Origin: Candidatus Tectimicrobiota bacterium
GTDB lineage: Bacteria; JACPSX01
NCBI GenBank assembly: GCA_016193065.1
Contig: JACPSX010000025.1
Span: forward strand, 1-14,188
Length of the DNA stretch: 14,188 nt
Reading direction: 5' to 3'
Position 1 is the stretch's first letter, and every line of letters begins with the position of its first letter. The notes under the pieces are model-generated. The model ran no database searches and had not been told where the DNA came from. It was given only the letters and a program-made list of their open reading frames with translations. This document shows, one piece after another, positions 8,366 to 14,188 of the stretch. The translations under genes and the position numbers were made by a program.

Positions 8366-8439
8366 CTGGGAGCTCTCCTTTCTATCACCCGGCTCAATTC
8401 GGCAATCGGCACACCCGTTCCCTCACGTTCTTATCCCAA

Positions 8440-8454
8440 GCAAGGACTTTGCCA
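8440..8454 (-). promoter_or_regulatory. Predicted sigma-54 (-24/-12) promoter of the dsr operon
   Basis: Read on the minus strand this is TGGCAAAGTCCTTGC, with GG and GC separated by ten bases, against the consensus TGGCAC-N6-TTGC. It would start transcription near 8428, about 63 bases upstream of dsrL. Paired palindromes lie 75-125 bases upstream, as expected for enhancer sites. The core is also a near-palindrome (GCAAAG-T-CCTTGC), so a repressor operator is a possible alternative. Confidence 0.7.
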
Positions 8455-8519
8455 GCTTGGCTCTGCGCTGGAACTGCTTGAGAAAAGTGCCCTGAGGGTT
8501 GGGGAGAGAGTCGGGACAG

Positions 8520-8535
8520 GTTACCCAAAGGTAAC
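8520..8535. promoter_or_regulatory. Palindromic enhancer/operator site D1 (dsr side)
   Basis: GTTACC-CAAA-GGTAAC, a perfect six-base dyad with a four-base spacer. It lies between the small HTH gene's stop and the dsr promoter. Its centre is 31 bases (three helical turns) from the next copy, so proteins bound at both would sit on the same DNA face. Near-identical sites precede the exporter gene at 10586 and 10618. Confidence 0.72.
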
Positions 8536-8538
8536 AGG

Positions 8539-8817
8539 TCATCCCTGCACGTTACCTTTCGGTAACGCGGGGGGCCATGAAACACCCAGATGCTTCAGCT
8601 TCTTCCACAAGGTCTTCCGGCTGATCCCGAGGATCCGGGCGGCCCGAGCCCGGTTTCCTTCCGTGATTTTCAGGACAGAGAGGATGTGCTCGCGCTCCGC
8701 CTCTTCCCGCACTTTCCCAAGCGACTGGTCCTGTACACCAAGAGGAAATGGCTCCATCGCCTGTGCTCTCTTTCTCATGTTGGATGCCATCGCAAAAAGA
8801 GAATGGACACGGGGCAA
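8539..8817 (-). CDS. Small Fis/NtrC-type helix-turn-helix DNA-binding protein
   Basis: Up to 92 residues. The C-terminal half (about residues 42-80) closely matches the Fis-type HTH at the end of NtrC-family sigma-54 activators: a REHILSVLK helix, the GNRARAARILGIS turn region, then RKTLWKKLKHLGV. No AAA+ or receiver domain is encoded upstream; the frame meets a stop within about 15 codons above the first start. It is therefore a stand-alone HTH or a remnant of a larger activator. The start is uncertain: TTG at 8817, ATG at 8790, 8778 or 8757 are possible and none has a strong ribosome site; the HTH is intact with all of them. It lies directly upstream of the dsr operon in the same direction and is the obvious, though unproven, candidate to bind the nearby GTTACC palindromes. 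Without an AAA+ domain it could not itself open a sigma-54 promoter. Confidence 0.75.
   Translation of the reverse strand: MPRVHSLFAMASNMRKRAQAMEPFPLGVQDQSLGKVREEAEREHILSVLKITEGNRARAARILGISRKTLWKKLKHLGVSWPPALPKGNVQG
8551..8566. promoter_or_regulatory. Palindromic enhancer/operator site D2, inside the 3' end of the HTH gene
   Basis: GTTACC-TTTC-GGTAAC, perfect dyad, extended by one matching base on each side (8550-8567). It overlaps the last codons of the small Fis-type gene, so a bound protein could also affect transcription through that gene's end. Confidence 0.72.
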
Positions 8818-8905
8818 ATCATGATGGCGGCCCCGCGCGGCCTGTTTTTTTTCACCTTCTTACTTATCCATCCGTGCAGACCGCGCCGGCGCCGCCATTC
8901 CGGAT

Positions 8906-10432
8906 CTACTTAATCACCGGCATCGGGAAGAGGGTTCCTCCAAACAGGAGATATGCCAGGATCAGCGTCCAGATGATGTTGAAGCCCTGGGCTCCCAGGA
9001 AAGCCACAGCCGGCCGGCCCCCTTCCATACTCGCCAGTTGGCCGAACCTCGTCTCCAAGCCGATGCAGGTAAAGGCCAGCGCAAACCACACCGTCCGCAG
9101 CCCGCCCAGTACCCCCTTGGTGGCCGAGACGGTCGTCGCAGGCAGGAAGAAGGAGAAGACGATCGAAGCCACCAGGAAGCCCAGGACGAACTTCGGGAAG
9201 CGCTCCCAGATCACCCCCGCGCTGGGCCGCTCGCCGGTCTGTGCGCCTGTCTTGAAGGCCCACCAGACCGCCAGGATGAAGGCCGCCACGCCGATCAGGA
9301 CGTTCTGGGAGAACTTGACGATTACGCCCACCTTCATGGCGGCTTCGCTGACGAGCGATCCGGCAGCCACCACGGAGCCGCTGGTGTCCAGCGTTCCTCC
9401 CAGCCAGGCCCCGCCGACCACGTCCGGGATTCCGAGGACCCTAACGATCCAGGGCATCAGGACCATCATGGGGACGGCGCACACCAAGATGATGGAGGTG
9501 GTGTAGCTGAGCTTCTTCTTATCCCCCTGGATGGCCCCGCAGGCGGCAATGGCGGCGGAGACCCCGCAAATGGAGACGCCGGTGGCCAGGATCGCCGCGA
9601 ACTCATCATCCACTCGTAGCTTCTTGGCCAGCCAGAAGCAGGTGTACCAGATCACCGAGACGACGAGAATCGCCTGAATGATCCCGTAAGCACCCGCCTG
9701 GAGGATCTCGAAGAAGAGGATCCCGGCCCCCAGGATCACCAGCCCCGTCTTGATGTAGTACTCGGTGCGGATTGCCTCCTTCAGCCACTCGGGCACTCCG
9801 AGAACGTTGCTGATGAAGAGGCCGATGATCAGCGCCCAGAGGACGTATTCCAGCCCCCAGTAGCTCACGGTGAAGTTCCCGGCAATGAACATGGAGAGCC
9901 AGGCCAGAATGTAGATCACCGGGAAGCCCAGGAGAAAGGCCCCCACCTTGCGCCCCATCAGCGCGTTGCCGATGGTGGCAAGGATGAGGAAGCCGAGCCC
10001 GATGTAGATAGACCAGAGGATGTTCCCTGAGGAGAACACCTTGCCGACCAGTTGACCTGCTGCTCCACTCACGTCCTTGCTGATCGCCCCGGCCTTCTTT
10101 TTCAAGGCGGCATCCTGCACCTTCGCGGCTCCGAGCGTCTTGGCGGCATCACCGATAGCCTTCCTGTCCTGACCCCCCATGGCAGTCCTGAGGGTCGTAG
10201 AAGCCACCAGCAGGTCCGCCTCTCCTTTCTCCCCGGCGGACTTGACGAGGGTCTCCACTGCCGGCGTGTTCTCGGAGACCATGGACATGAATTCACCATC
10301 GGTGGTCCACTTAAACGACGGCATCTTTGCCTGAACACCCAGGACAATGAGGGCAATGATGAGGAACCCGAGCCAGACCCCCATCCAGTCCTCATTCTTT
10401 AAGAGACTCAACCCCTTTTTCTCTTCCGCCAT
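8906..10432 (-). CDS. YeiH-family putative sulfate exporter, with an N-terminal insertion
   Basis: A 508-residue membrane protein of the YeiH/UPF0324 'putative sulfate exporter' family, which is usually about 340 residues. Recognisable family segments include GLVILGAGILFFEIL, ATGVSICGVSAAIAACGAI, and the late GLETRFGQLASMEGGRP region. A first membrane helix (about 16-34) is followed by a soluble, alanine- and lysine-rich helical stretch (about 37-130), probably extracytoplasmic, then about ten further membrane helices. The substrate is not established for most members; sulfate, sulfite or another anion is likely here given the dsr operon downstream. The ATG at 10432 has a strong GGGGAGG site. 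The gene has its own predicted sigma-54 promoter with paired palindromes matching those of dsrL. About 90 bases separate its stop from the small HTH gene; no clear terminator is seen there. Confidence 0.85.
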   Translation of the reverse strand: MAEEKKGLSLLKNEDWMGVWLGFLIIALIVLGVQAKMPSFKWTTDGEFMSMVSENTPAVETLVKSAGEKGEADLLVASTTLRTAMGGQDRKAIGDAAKTLGAAKVQDAALKKKAGAISKDVSGAAGQLVGKVFSSGNILWSIYIGLGFLILATIGNALMGRKVGAFLLGFPVIYILAWLSMFIAGNFTVSYWGLEYVLWALIIGLFISNVLGVPEWLKEAIRTEYYIKTGLVILGAGILFFEILQAGAYGIIQAILVVSVIWYTCFWLAKKLRVDDEFAAILATGVSICGVSAAIAACGAIQGDKKKLSYTTSIILVCAVPMMVLMPWIVRVLGIPDVVGGAWLGGTLDTSGSVVAAGSLVSEAAMKVGVIVKFSQNVLIGVAAFILAVWWAFKTGAQTGERPSAGVIWERFPKFVLGFLVASIVFSFFLPATTVSATKGVLGGLRTVWFALAFTCIGLETRFGQLASMEGGRPAVAFLGAQGFNIIWTLILAYLLFGGTLFPMPVIK

Positions 10433-10496
10433 GTTTGTTCCTCCCCTAAGAAATGAAAGCAGATTGCGGCGGACTCGATATCCATCCTTCTCAATA

Positions 10497-10511
10497 GCAA
10501 GGACCTTGCCG
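10497..10511 (-). promoter_or_regulatory. Predicted sigma-54 (-24/-12) promoter of the exporter gene
   Basis: On the minus strand it reads CGGCAAGGTCCTTGC, with GG-N10-GC spacing and the same TCCTTGC downstream half as the dsr promoter. The predicted start point near 10485 leaves a leader of roughly 52 bases. The core GCAAGG-A-CCTTGC is a perfect palindrome, so an operator reading cannot be excluded. Confidence 0.68.
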
Positions 10512-10585
10512 GATGAACAACTCGTCGGAAGCGCTGGAGAAAGCGTGTCTTACACGCCAAGGGGGGTCGGAGCGCTCGAGTAGAG

Positions 10586-10601
10586 GTTACCGAATGGGAA
10601 C
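10586..10601. promoter_or_regulatory. Palindromic enhancer/operator site E1 (exporter side, one mismatch)
   Basis: GTTACC-GAAT-GGGAAC, the same dyad as the other copies with one substitution in the right arm. Its centre is 32 bases from site E2 and about 96 bases upstream of the promoter's -12 element, nearly the same geometry as on the dsr side. Confidence 0.6.
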
Positions 10602-10617
10602 ATTCCTTGGAGAAACG

Positions 10618-10633
10618 GTTACCTCTCGGTAAC
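10618..10633. promoter_or_regulatory. Palindromic enhancer/operator site E2 (exporter side)
   Basis: GTTACC-TCTC-GGTAAC, perfect dyad, extended to GGTTACC/GGTAACC at 10617-10634. It lies between the tctA stop and the exporter promoter. It lacks a T-run on either strand, so it does not look like a tctA terminator. Confidence 0.7.
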
Positions 10634-10680
10634 CCGTCTCTTAGTGCGCCGTGAGCCGTTCAGAATCCGGATCAGGGACC

Positions 10681-12177
10681 TCAGCTCTTTATCCAGCCTT
10701 TGAGCTGTTTCACAAAGGTGTCCTGGAGGTATGGCCAGGCCAGGAAGGCCGCGGTCAGGATCAGGATGACCAGCGAGATCGGCTTGGTCACGAACACGGA
10801 ATAGGATCCGTCGGAGATCAGGAGCGCCCGGTGAAACATCCGCTCGATCAGGCTCCCGAGGACCAGACCCAGGACGAGGCAGGCGGGGGGATAGCCGGCC
10901 TTTCTGAGGATAAAGCCCAGCAACCCGAACAGGAGCATCGCCAACACGTCGAAGAGGTTGGAGCGGAAGGCGTAGGTGCCGTAAACAGAGAGGGCGACGA
11001 TCAGCGGCACCAACAGCGCCGAGGGGACGACCACGATCTTGGCGAAGAAGCGAGCCAGGATCAAGCCCAGGATGAAGAAGGTGAACTGGGCCAGGAGGAT
11101 CCCCGCAAAGACCGCGTAAGGGACAACGCCGCTCGAGAAGAAGTCGGGACCGGGCTTGAGCCCCTGGATCGTGAGCGCAGCGAGCAGAATGGCCGTGGTC
11201 GCCGAGCCCGGAATTCCCAGCGTGAAGGTTGGAACCAGGTCCCCCACGACGCAGGCGTTCTTGGCCGTCTCCGGGGCGAGAAGTCCCGCTGGGTTTCCTT
11301 CCCCGAAGGTCTCGGGCTCCTTGGAGAACTGCTTTTCCACGAAATAAGCCGAGATGCTGGCGGAAATGATCCCCAGAGCGGGCATGACACCCATGAAGAT
11401 GCCCACGAGCCCCCCCCGGATCAACGTCAACGGCCTTCGCAAGATTTCCTTCAGTCCCCTCCAGATGCTGTCGGCCACTTTCCGGACTTCTCCCGCCTGG
11501 GCGCTTTCCTCCGTCAGGATCATGGCCTGAGAGAGGGCGAACAGCCCCACGGTGACGGGGATCAGATTCACCCCGTCTTCCAGGTAGAGGCTGCCGAAGG
11601 TGAACCGGTAGGCCCCGCGGATGGGGTCCTGGCCGATGAAGGACAGGAGCAATCCCACGCCGCCCATGACCAGGCCCTTGGTCGTCTCCCCCCTTGCCGC
11701 GATGGAGAGCAGGGAGAGGGCCATGATTCCCAGGGCGAAATATTCCGCCGGGCCGATCTTGAGAGCCACGCTCGTCAGCAGCGGAGCGATCAGTACCAGG
11801 CTCAACCACCCCATCACCCCGCCGATCATGGAACCGAAGGTGGAGATGCCGAGAGCCATGCCCGCCCGACCCTGTTTGGCCAGAGGATAGCCGTCCCAGC
11901 AGGAGGCGACGGACCCCGGGCCCCCCGGTACGTTGATGAGAATCGAGGCGATGGAGTCTCCATAGGCCGTGGCGGCGTGAATGGAGCACAGAAAGATGAT
12001 GGCCGTCGCGGGAGGCATGAAGAACGTGAAGGGGAGCATCAGGGCGACACCGAAGATGGGCCCCAGGCCGGGGAGGACGCCGATGGCCAGGCCGATGAGC
12101 GCCCCCACCACAAGATAAAGCAGGTTGGTTCCCGACAGGGCCAATTGGAATCCCGCCATCCAGAGGTCCATGGTCAT
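10681..12177 (-). CDS. tctA: TctA, large membrane subunit of a tripartite tricarboxylate-type transporter
   Basis: A 498-residue polytopic membrane protein of normal TctA length with about eleven or twelve helices arranged as an internal repeat. Family motifs: GVLPGLGPIFGVALMLPF (33-50), SILINVPGGPGSVASCWDGYPLAKQGRAG (78-106), and in the second half FGEGNPAGLLAPETAKNA (291-308) and PTFTLGIPGSATTAILLAAL (316-335). The second-half counterpart of the PGLG turn reads PALG (266-269). It forms the membrane channel with TctB and is fed by a periplasmic TctC protein; TTT systems import carboxylates and related acids driven by ion gradients. The ATG at 12177 has GGGAG at suitable spacing; the ATG two codons later is also possible. 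It follows tctB by 21 bases. Substrate cannot be told from sequence. Confidence 0.93.
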   Translation of the reverse strand: MTMDLWMAGFQLALSGTNLLYLVVGALIGLAIGVLPGLGPIFGVALMLPFTFFMPPATAIIFLCSIHAATAYGDSIASILINVPGGPGSVASCWDGYPLAKQGRAGMALGISTFGSMIGGVMGWLSLVLIAPLLTSVALKIGPAEYFALGIMALSLLSIAARGETTKGLVMGGVGLLLSFIGQDPIRGAYRFTFGSLYLEDGVNLIPVTVGLFALSQAMILTEESAQAGEVRKVADSIWRGLKEILRRPLTLIRGGLVGIFMGVMPALGIISASISAYFVEKQFSKEPETFGEGNPAGLLAPETAKNACVVGDLVPTFTLGIPGSATTAILLAALTIQGLKPGPDFFSSGVVPYAVFAGILLAQFTFFILGLILARFFAKIVVVPSALLVPLIVALSVYGTYAFRSNLFDVLAMLLFGLLGFILRKAGYPPACLVLGLVLGSLIERMFHRALLISDGSYSVFVTKPISLVILILTAAFLAWPYLQDTFVKQLKGWIKS

Positions 12178-12198
12178 CGCTGCATTCTCCCGGGAGGG

Positions 12199-12684
12199 TT
12201 AGAAAATCACCTGCGGCATGGGGATCCTCAACAGGTAGGTGAAGGGGTAGTAGAGAGCGGCCGTAATACCCACCGCCACCGGGATCACCACTTTCCAGCG
12301 CCCGTAGTGGAGCATGAAGGGGATCAGGAGAGTGTAGGCCAGCGTGGGCCACAGCAACCCCAGCAGCGGGATGAGCAGGAAGTAGCCGACCATCGCCGCG
12401 TAGGACCACCAGGCGATACCTGCAATGGAACCCCCACGGCGAGCCCCGCCGGTCTCAGCGCCCGCTTCCGCCGTCTCCGTCTTGCCGGCCTTCACGACAC
12501 TGCGTATCCTCCCGACCAGGAGGCAGGCCGTGGCCAGAATCACGAGGCCGGAGACGAGGCGGGGAAACAGCGCCGGGACGGGCCCGTACCGGAACGTCTC
12601 GATCAGGAACGTGAGGGAGAAGATCAGGATGACCAGCGAAACCAGGGATCCCAGATTCAGCAGACCTGTCACGATTCCACCCAT
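12199..12684 (-). CDS. tctB: TctB, small membrane subunit of the tripartite tricarboxylate-type transporter
   Basis: A 161-residue protein with four hydrophobic segments (about residues 10-28, 40-58, 90-112 and 115-155, the last probably two short helices) and a charged loop at 59-88, the usual TctB layout. TctB pairs with TctA; its sequence is weakly conserved, so identification relies on topology, size and the adjacent tctA. The ATG at 12684 has purine-rich GAGG upstream. It starts 96 bases after the end of the TctC-like frame, giving the common TTT order C-B-A along the transcript. Confidence 0.87.
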   Translation of the reverse strand: MGGIVTGLLNLGSLVSLVILIFSLTFLIETFRYGPVPALFPRLVSGLVILATACLLVGRIRSVVKAGKTETAEAGAETGGARRGGSIAGIAWWSYAAMVGYFLLIPLLGLLWPTLAYTLLIPFMLHYGRWKVVIPVAVGITAALYYPFTYLLRIPMPQVIF

Positions 12685-12780
12685 GGCGCCTCAGACTCCT
12701 GCCGGGAATTTCACCTCGACCCGGATCTGCCGCTGCTCGTGTCCTCAGCCGGATATCCGGGCCATCAGATCTCCTTTCCC

Positions 12781-14154
12781 CTAATCCATCCCGGCTTTCA
12801 GCGCCGGGAGCATTTCCTCGACCATCTTGCTTGACTCCAGAATCATCCGCCGGAACTCGCCGGCAGAGGCCGGGGCCAGGGTGAAATCGGACCTCCTGGC
12901 GATGGCCACGAAGGCGGGGTCGGCCACCGCCTTGGCGGTGGCGCTCTCCAGGGCCTTCGCGATGTCCTCCGGCATCCGGGGCGGACCGAGGATCCCCAGG
13001 GAAATGTCGAAGCCGACGTCGCGATAGCCCAGTTCCACCAGGGTCGGAACCTCCGTAAAGGAATCGTGCCGCTTGGGGCCAAACCCGGCAATCACCCGGA
13101 TTCGCTTCTGCTCCGCCAGGGGGCTGAAGCTCACCACGCTGCCGGTGGCCATGTCCACCTGCTTGGAGATCACCGCGAGGGCGGCTTCGGTGCCGCTGTC
13201 AAAGGGGATGTATTTGACGTTCAGGCGCACCTTCTCCTTCAGGAGAACGAAGGCCAGGTAGCTGTTGTTGCCGATGCCGGAGCCCGAGACCTTGATGCTT
13301 TTCTGTTTCCCCAGATTCTTGAGGTCCTCCAGGGTCTTCAGGGGCGAGTCATAAGGCACAGCCAGGTAGTTGTAGTCCCCTCCGGTGATGTTGTAGATCG
13401 GGGTCATCTCCTCCATCTTGTAGCCGGGGTTGTCCATCTTCTGGGAGATCATGGGGGCGGGAACCCCGGTGAGGACCAGGGTGTAGCCGTCGGGCTTTGC
13501 CTTGTAGACCTGGTTTCTTCCCACCTTCCCTCCGGCCCCGGCCACGTTCTCGATCACGACGGGGGCGTTCAGGTACTTGGACAGGAAGGGCTGAAGGGTG
13601 CGGGCCACCTCGGGGTACTGGATGTCCCCGCACACGAGGACTCCCAGGCGCCCGATGGGGGTGTCCACGACGGGGAAGAGCGCCTCCTCGCCGAACACCT
13701 CGATGAATCGCCGGTAGACGTCCCCCGGACCCGTGTAGGTCGTGTTCAGATTGTTGGGTCCGTTGTGCTTTCGGTAGGTCAGGACGATTTCGCCCCGTGG
13801 GTCGATGATCACCGTGGTGTTGAAGTAGCGGCCCGGGAACTCGGGGTGCCGCTCCAGGAAGTGGCCGACCAGGTAAATCTCGAACTTCCTGGCCGTCTCT
13901 CCGAGCAGATCCGTGGCGAAGTTGGGGATGGGCAGGGCGATTTCGATCCATTCCTCCGTGGATCTGGGGCGGTACTGGCCGAACAGGGAATACTCCCCGG
14001 TAACTGCCAGCTTGACCTCGCCGATGCGGTGGAAGAGAAACCCGATCAGGTCGGTGATCCGGCGGATGTTTGTCTGGATGTGGCTCTCCCGTTCCTCCAG
14101 GCGGCGGACTACCTGACAGGGGCTTTGAATCAAGACGCCGTCGTAAGGGTCCAT
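12781..14154 (-). CDS. Chimeric frame: nitrilase-family N-terminus fused to signal-less TctC/Bug solute-binding protein
   Basis: A 457-residue open frame with two unrelated halves. Residues 1-187 are the first part of a carbon-nitrogen hydrolase (nitrilase superfamily), with plausible catalytic residues E54 (TGEYSLFGQY), K129 (TYRKHNGPNN) and C175 (LVCGD), but the fold stops about ten residues after the cysteine. From about 183 the sequence is TctC/Bug: LQPFLSKYLNAPVVIENVAGAGG, KAKPDGYTLV, then a complete C-terminal part. The usual signal peptide and first roughly 50 residues of TctC are missing, so this protein should not reach the periplasm. The join falls on VARTL, a motif that fits both families. 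The ATG at 14154 has a strong GGGAGGA site. tctB and tctA follow. Likely neither half works; a real deletion between neighbouring genes or an assembly join are both possible. Confidence 0.8.
   Translation of the reverse strand: MDPYDGVLIQSPCQVVRRLEERESHIQTNIRRITDLIGFLFHRIGEVKLAVTGEYSLFGQYRPRSTEEWIEIALPIPNFATDLLGETARKFEIYLVGHFLERHPEFPGRYFNTTVIIDPRGEIVLTYRKHNGPNNLNTTYTGPGDVYRRFIEVFGEEALFPVVDTPIGRLGVLVCGDIQYPEVARTLQPFLSKYLNAPVVIENVAGAGGKVGRNQVYKAKPDGYTLVLTGVPAPMISQKMDNPGYKMEEMTPIYNITGGDYNYLAVPYDSPLKTLEDLKNLGKQKSIKVSGSGIGNNSYLAFVLLKEKVRLNVKYIPFDSGTEAALAVISKQVDMATGSVVSFSPLAEQKRIRVIAGFGPKRHDSFTEVPTLVELGYRDVGFDISLGILGPPRMPEDIAKALESATAKAVADPAFVAIARRSDFTLAPASAGEFRRMILESSKMVEEMLPALKAGMD
13594..13608 (-). 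other. Junction between nitrilase-like and TctC-like coding sequence
   Basis: Residues 183-187 (VARTL) of the chimeric frame. Upstream, CGDIQYPEVAR matches the nitrilase pattern after the nucleophile; downstream, ARTLQPFLSKYLN matches the TctC pattern after its GGGTD-type motif. The join is in frame with no stop, consistent with recombination over a short shared sequence. Confidence 0.7.
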
Positions 14155-14188
14155 GCCTTCCTCCCTCGCGTTCGGAACAAACCTCCAC

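Noticed and set aside
6620-8824. Long open frame of over 700 codons on the plus strand opposite dsrL
   Set aside because: Antisense to dsrL, whose motifs are unmistakable; the plus-strand translation resembles no family and has shadow-like composition.
8830-8852. GC-rich stem followed by eight T on the plus strand, resembling a rho-independent terminator
   Set aside because: It would terminate plus-strand transcription, but no plus-strand gene precedes it. On the minus strand the T-run becomes a leading A-run, so it cannot terminate the exporter transcript in that form.
8818-8905. Possible AAA+ domain upstream of the small HTH gene
   Set aside because: Translating upstream in frame meets a stop within about 15 codons and shows only a short basic, low-complexity peptide, with no Walker or GAFTGA motif.
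10651-12834. Long open frame of over 700 codons on the plus strand opposite tctA/tctB
   Set aside because: It is antisense to well-recognised membrane protein genes, has low-complexity composition rich in Q, E, D, G and H, and no recognisable domain; typical of high-GC shadow frames.
13999-14004. Additional GGTAAC half-site inside the chimeric nitrilase frame
   Set aside because: There is no GTTACC partner at the four-base spacing and it lies within coding sequence; likely chance.

Overview
The window is a high-GC bacterial fragment in which every supported gene lies on the minus strand, so genes are read from high to low coordinates. Its core is a dissimilatory sulfite reductase (dsr) gene cluster in the order dsrL-dsrA-dsrB-dsrD-dsrN-dsrC-(RsbRD_N-like gene)-dsrM-dsrK, with dsrK cut by the left edge. 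The genes are tightly packed (gaps of 3 to about 90 bases), mostly with clear Shine-Dalgarno sequences, and look like one operon. The host is a sulfur-cycling bacterium. dsrD and a dsrABDN order point to the reductive branch (sulfite/sulfate reduction or disproportionation). dsrL, first known from sulfur oxidisers, adds a possible NAD(P)H link. The phylum cannot be fixed by eye; Desulfobacterota-like lineages or uncultured groups such as Rokubacteria are candidates.

Region by region, right to left: (1) 14154-10681 holds a tripartite tricarboxylate transporter (TTT/Tct) locus: tctA, tctB and a chimeric frame in which a nitrilase-family N-terminus is fused in frame to a TctC/Bug solute-binding protein that has lost its signal peptide. 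(2) 10680-10433 is a regulatory region. (3) 10432-8906 is a YeiH-family putative sulfate exporter. (4) 8817-8539 is a small stand-alone Fis/NtrC-type helix-turn-helix gene. (5) 8538-8366 is a second regulatory region. (6) 8365-2 is the dsr operon.

The most striking signal is regulatory. The exporter gene and the dsr operon are each preceded by the same arrangement: a sigma-54 type -24/-12 element (GG-N10-GC, both containing TCCTTGC) and, about 90 bases upstream, a pair of palindromes GTTACC-N4-GGTAAC whose centres are 31 or 32 bases apart. This is the layout expected of enhancer-activated sigma-54 promoters and suggests a small regulon coupling sulfite reduction to sulfur oxyanion transport. 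The only regulator visible is the small HTH protein, which lacks an AAA+ domain; one of the palindromes lies inside its own 3' end.

How the products fit together: DsrN amidates the siroheme used by DsrAB; DsrAB reduces sulfite and loads sulfur onto DsrC as a trisulfide; membrane DsrMK (with JOP, if present, outside the window) reduces the DsrC trisulfide with quinol electrons; DsrL may connect the system to NAD(P)H; DsrD is a small activator of DsrAB. Two copies of a GC-rich dispersed inverted repeat flank dsrN, and one supplies its last roughly 31 codons. No RNA genes, CRISPR arrays or insertion sequences were seen, and no plus-strand gene is convincing.
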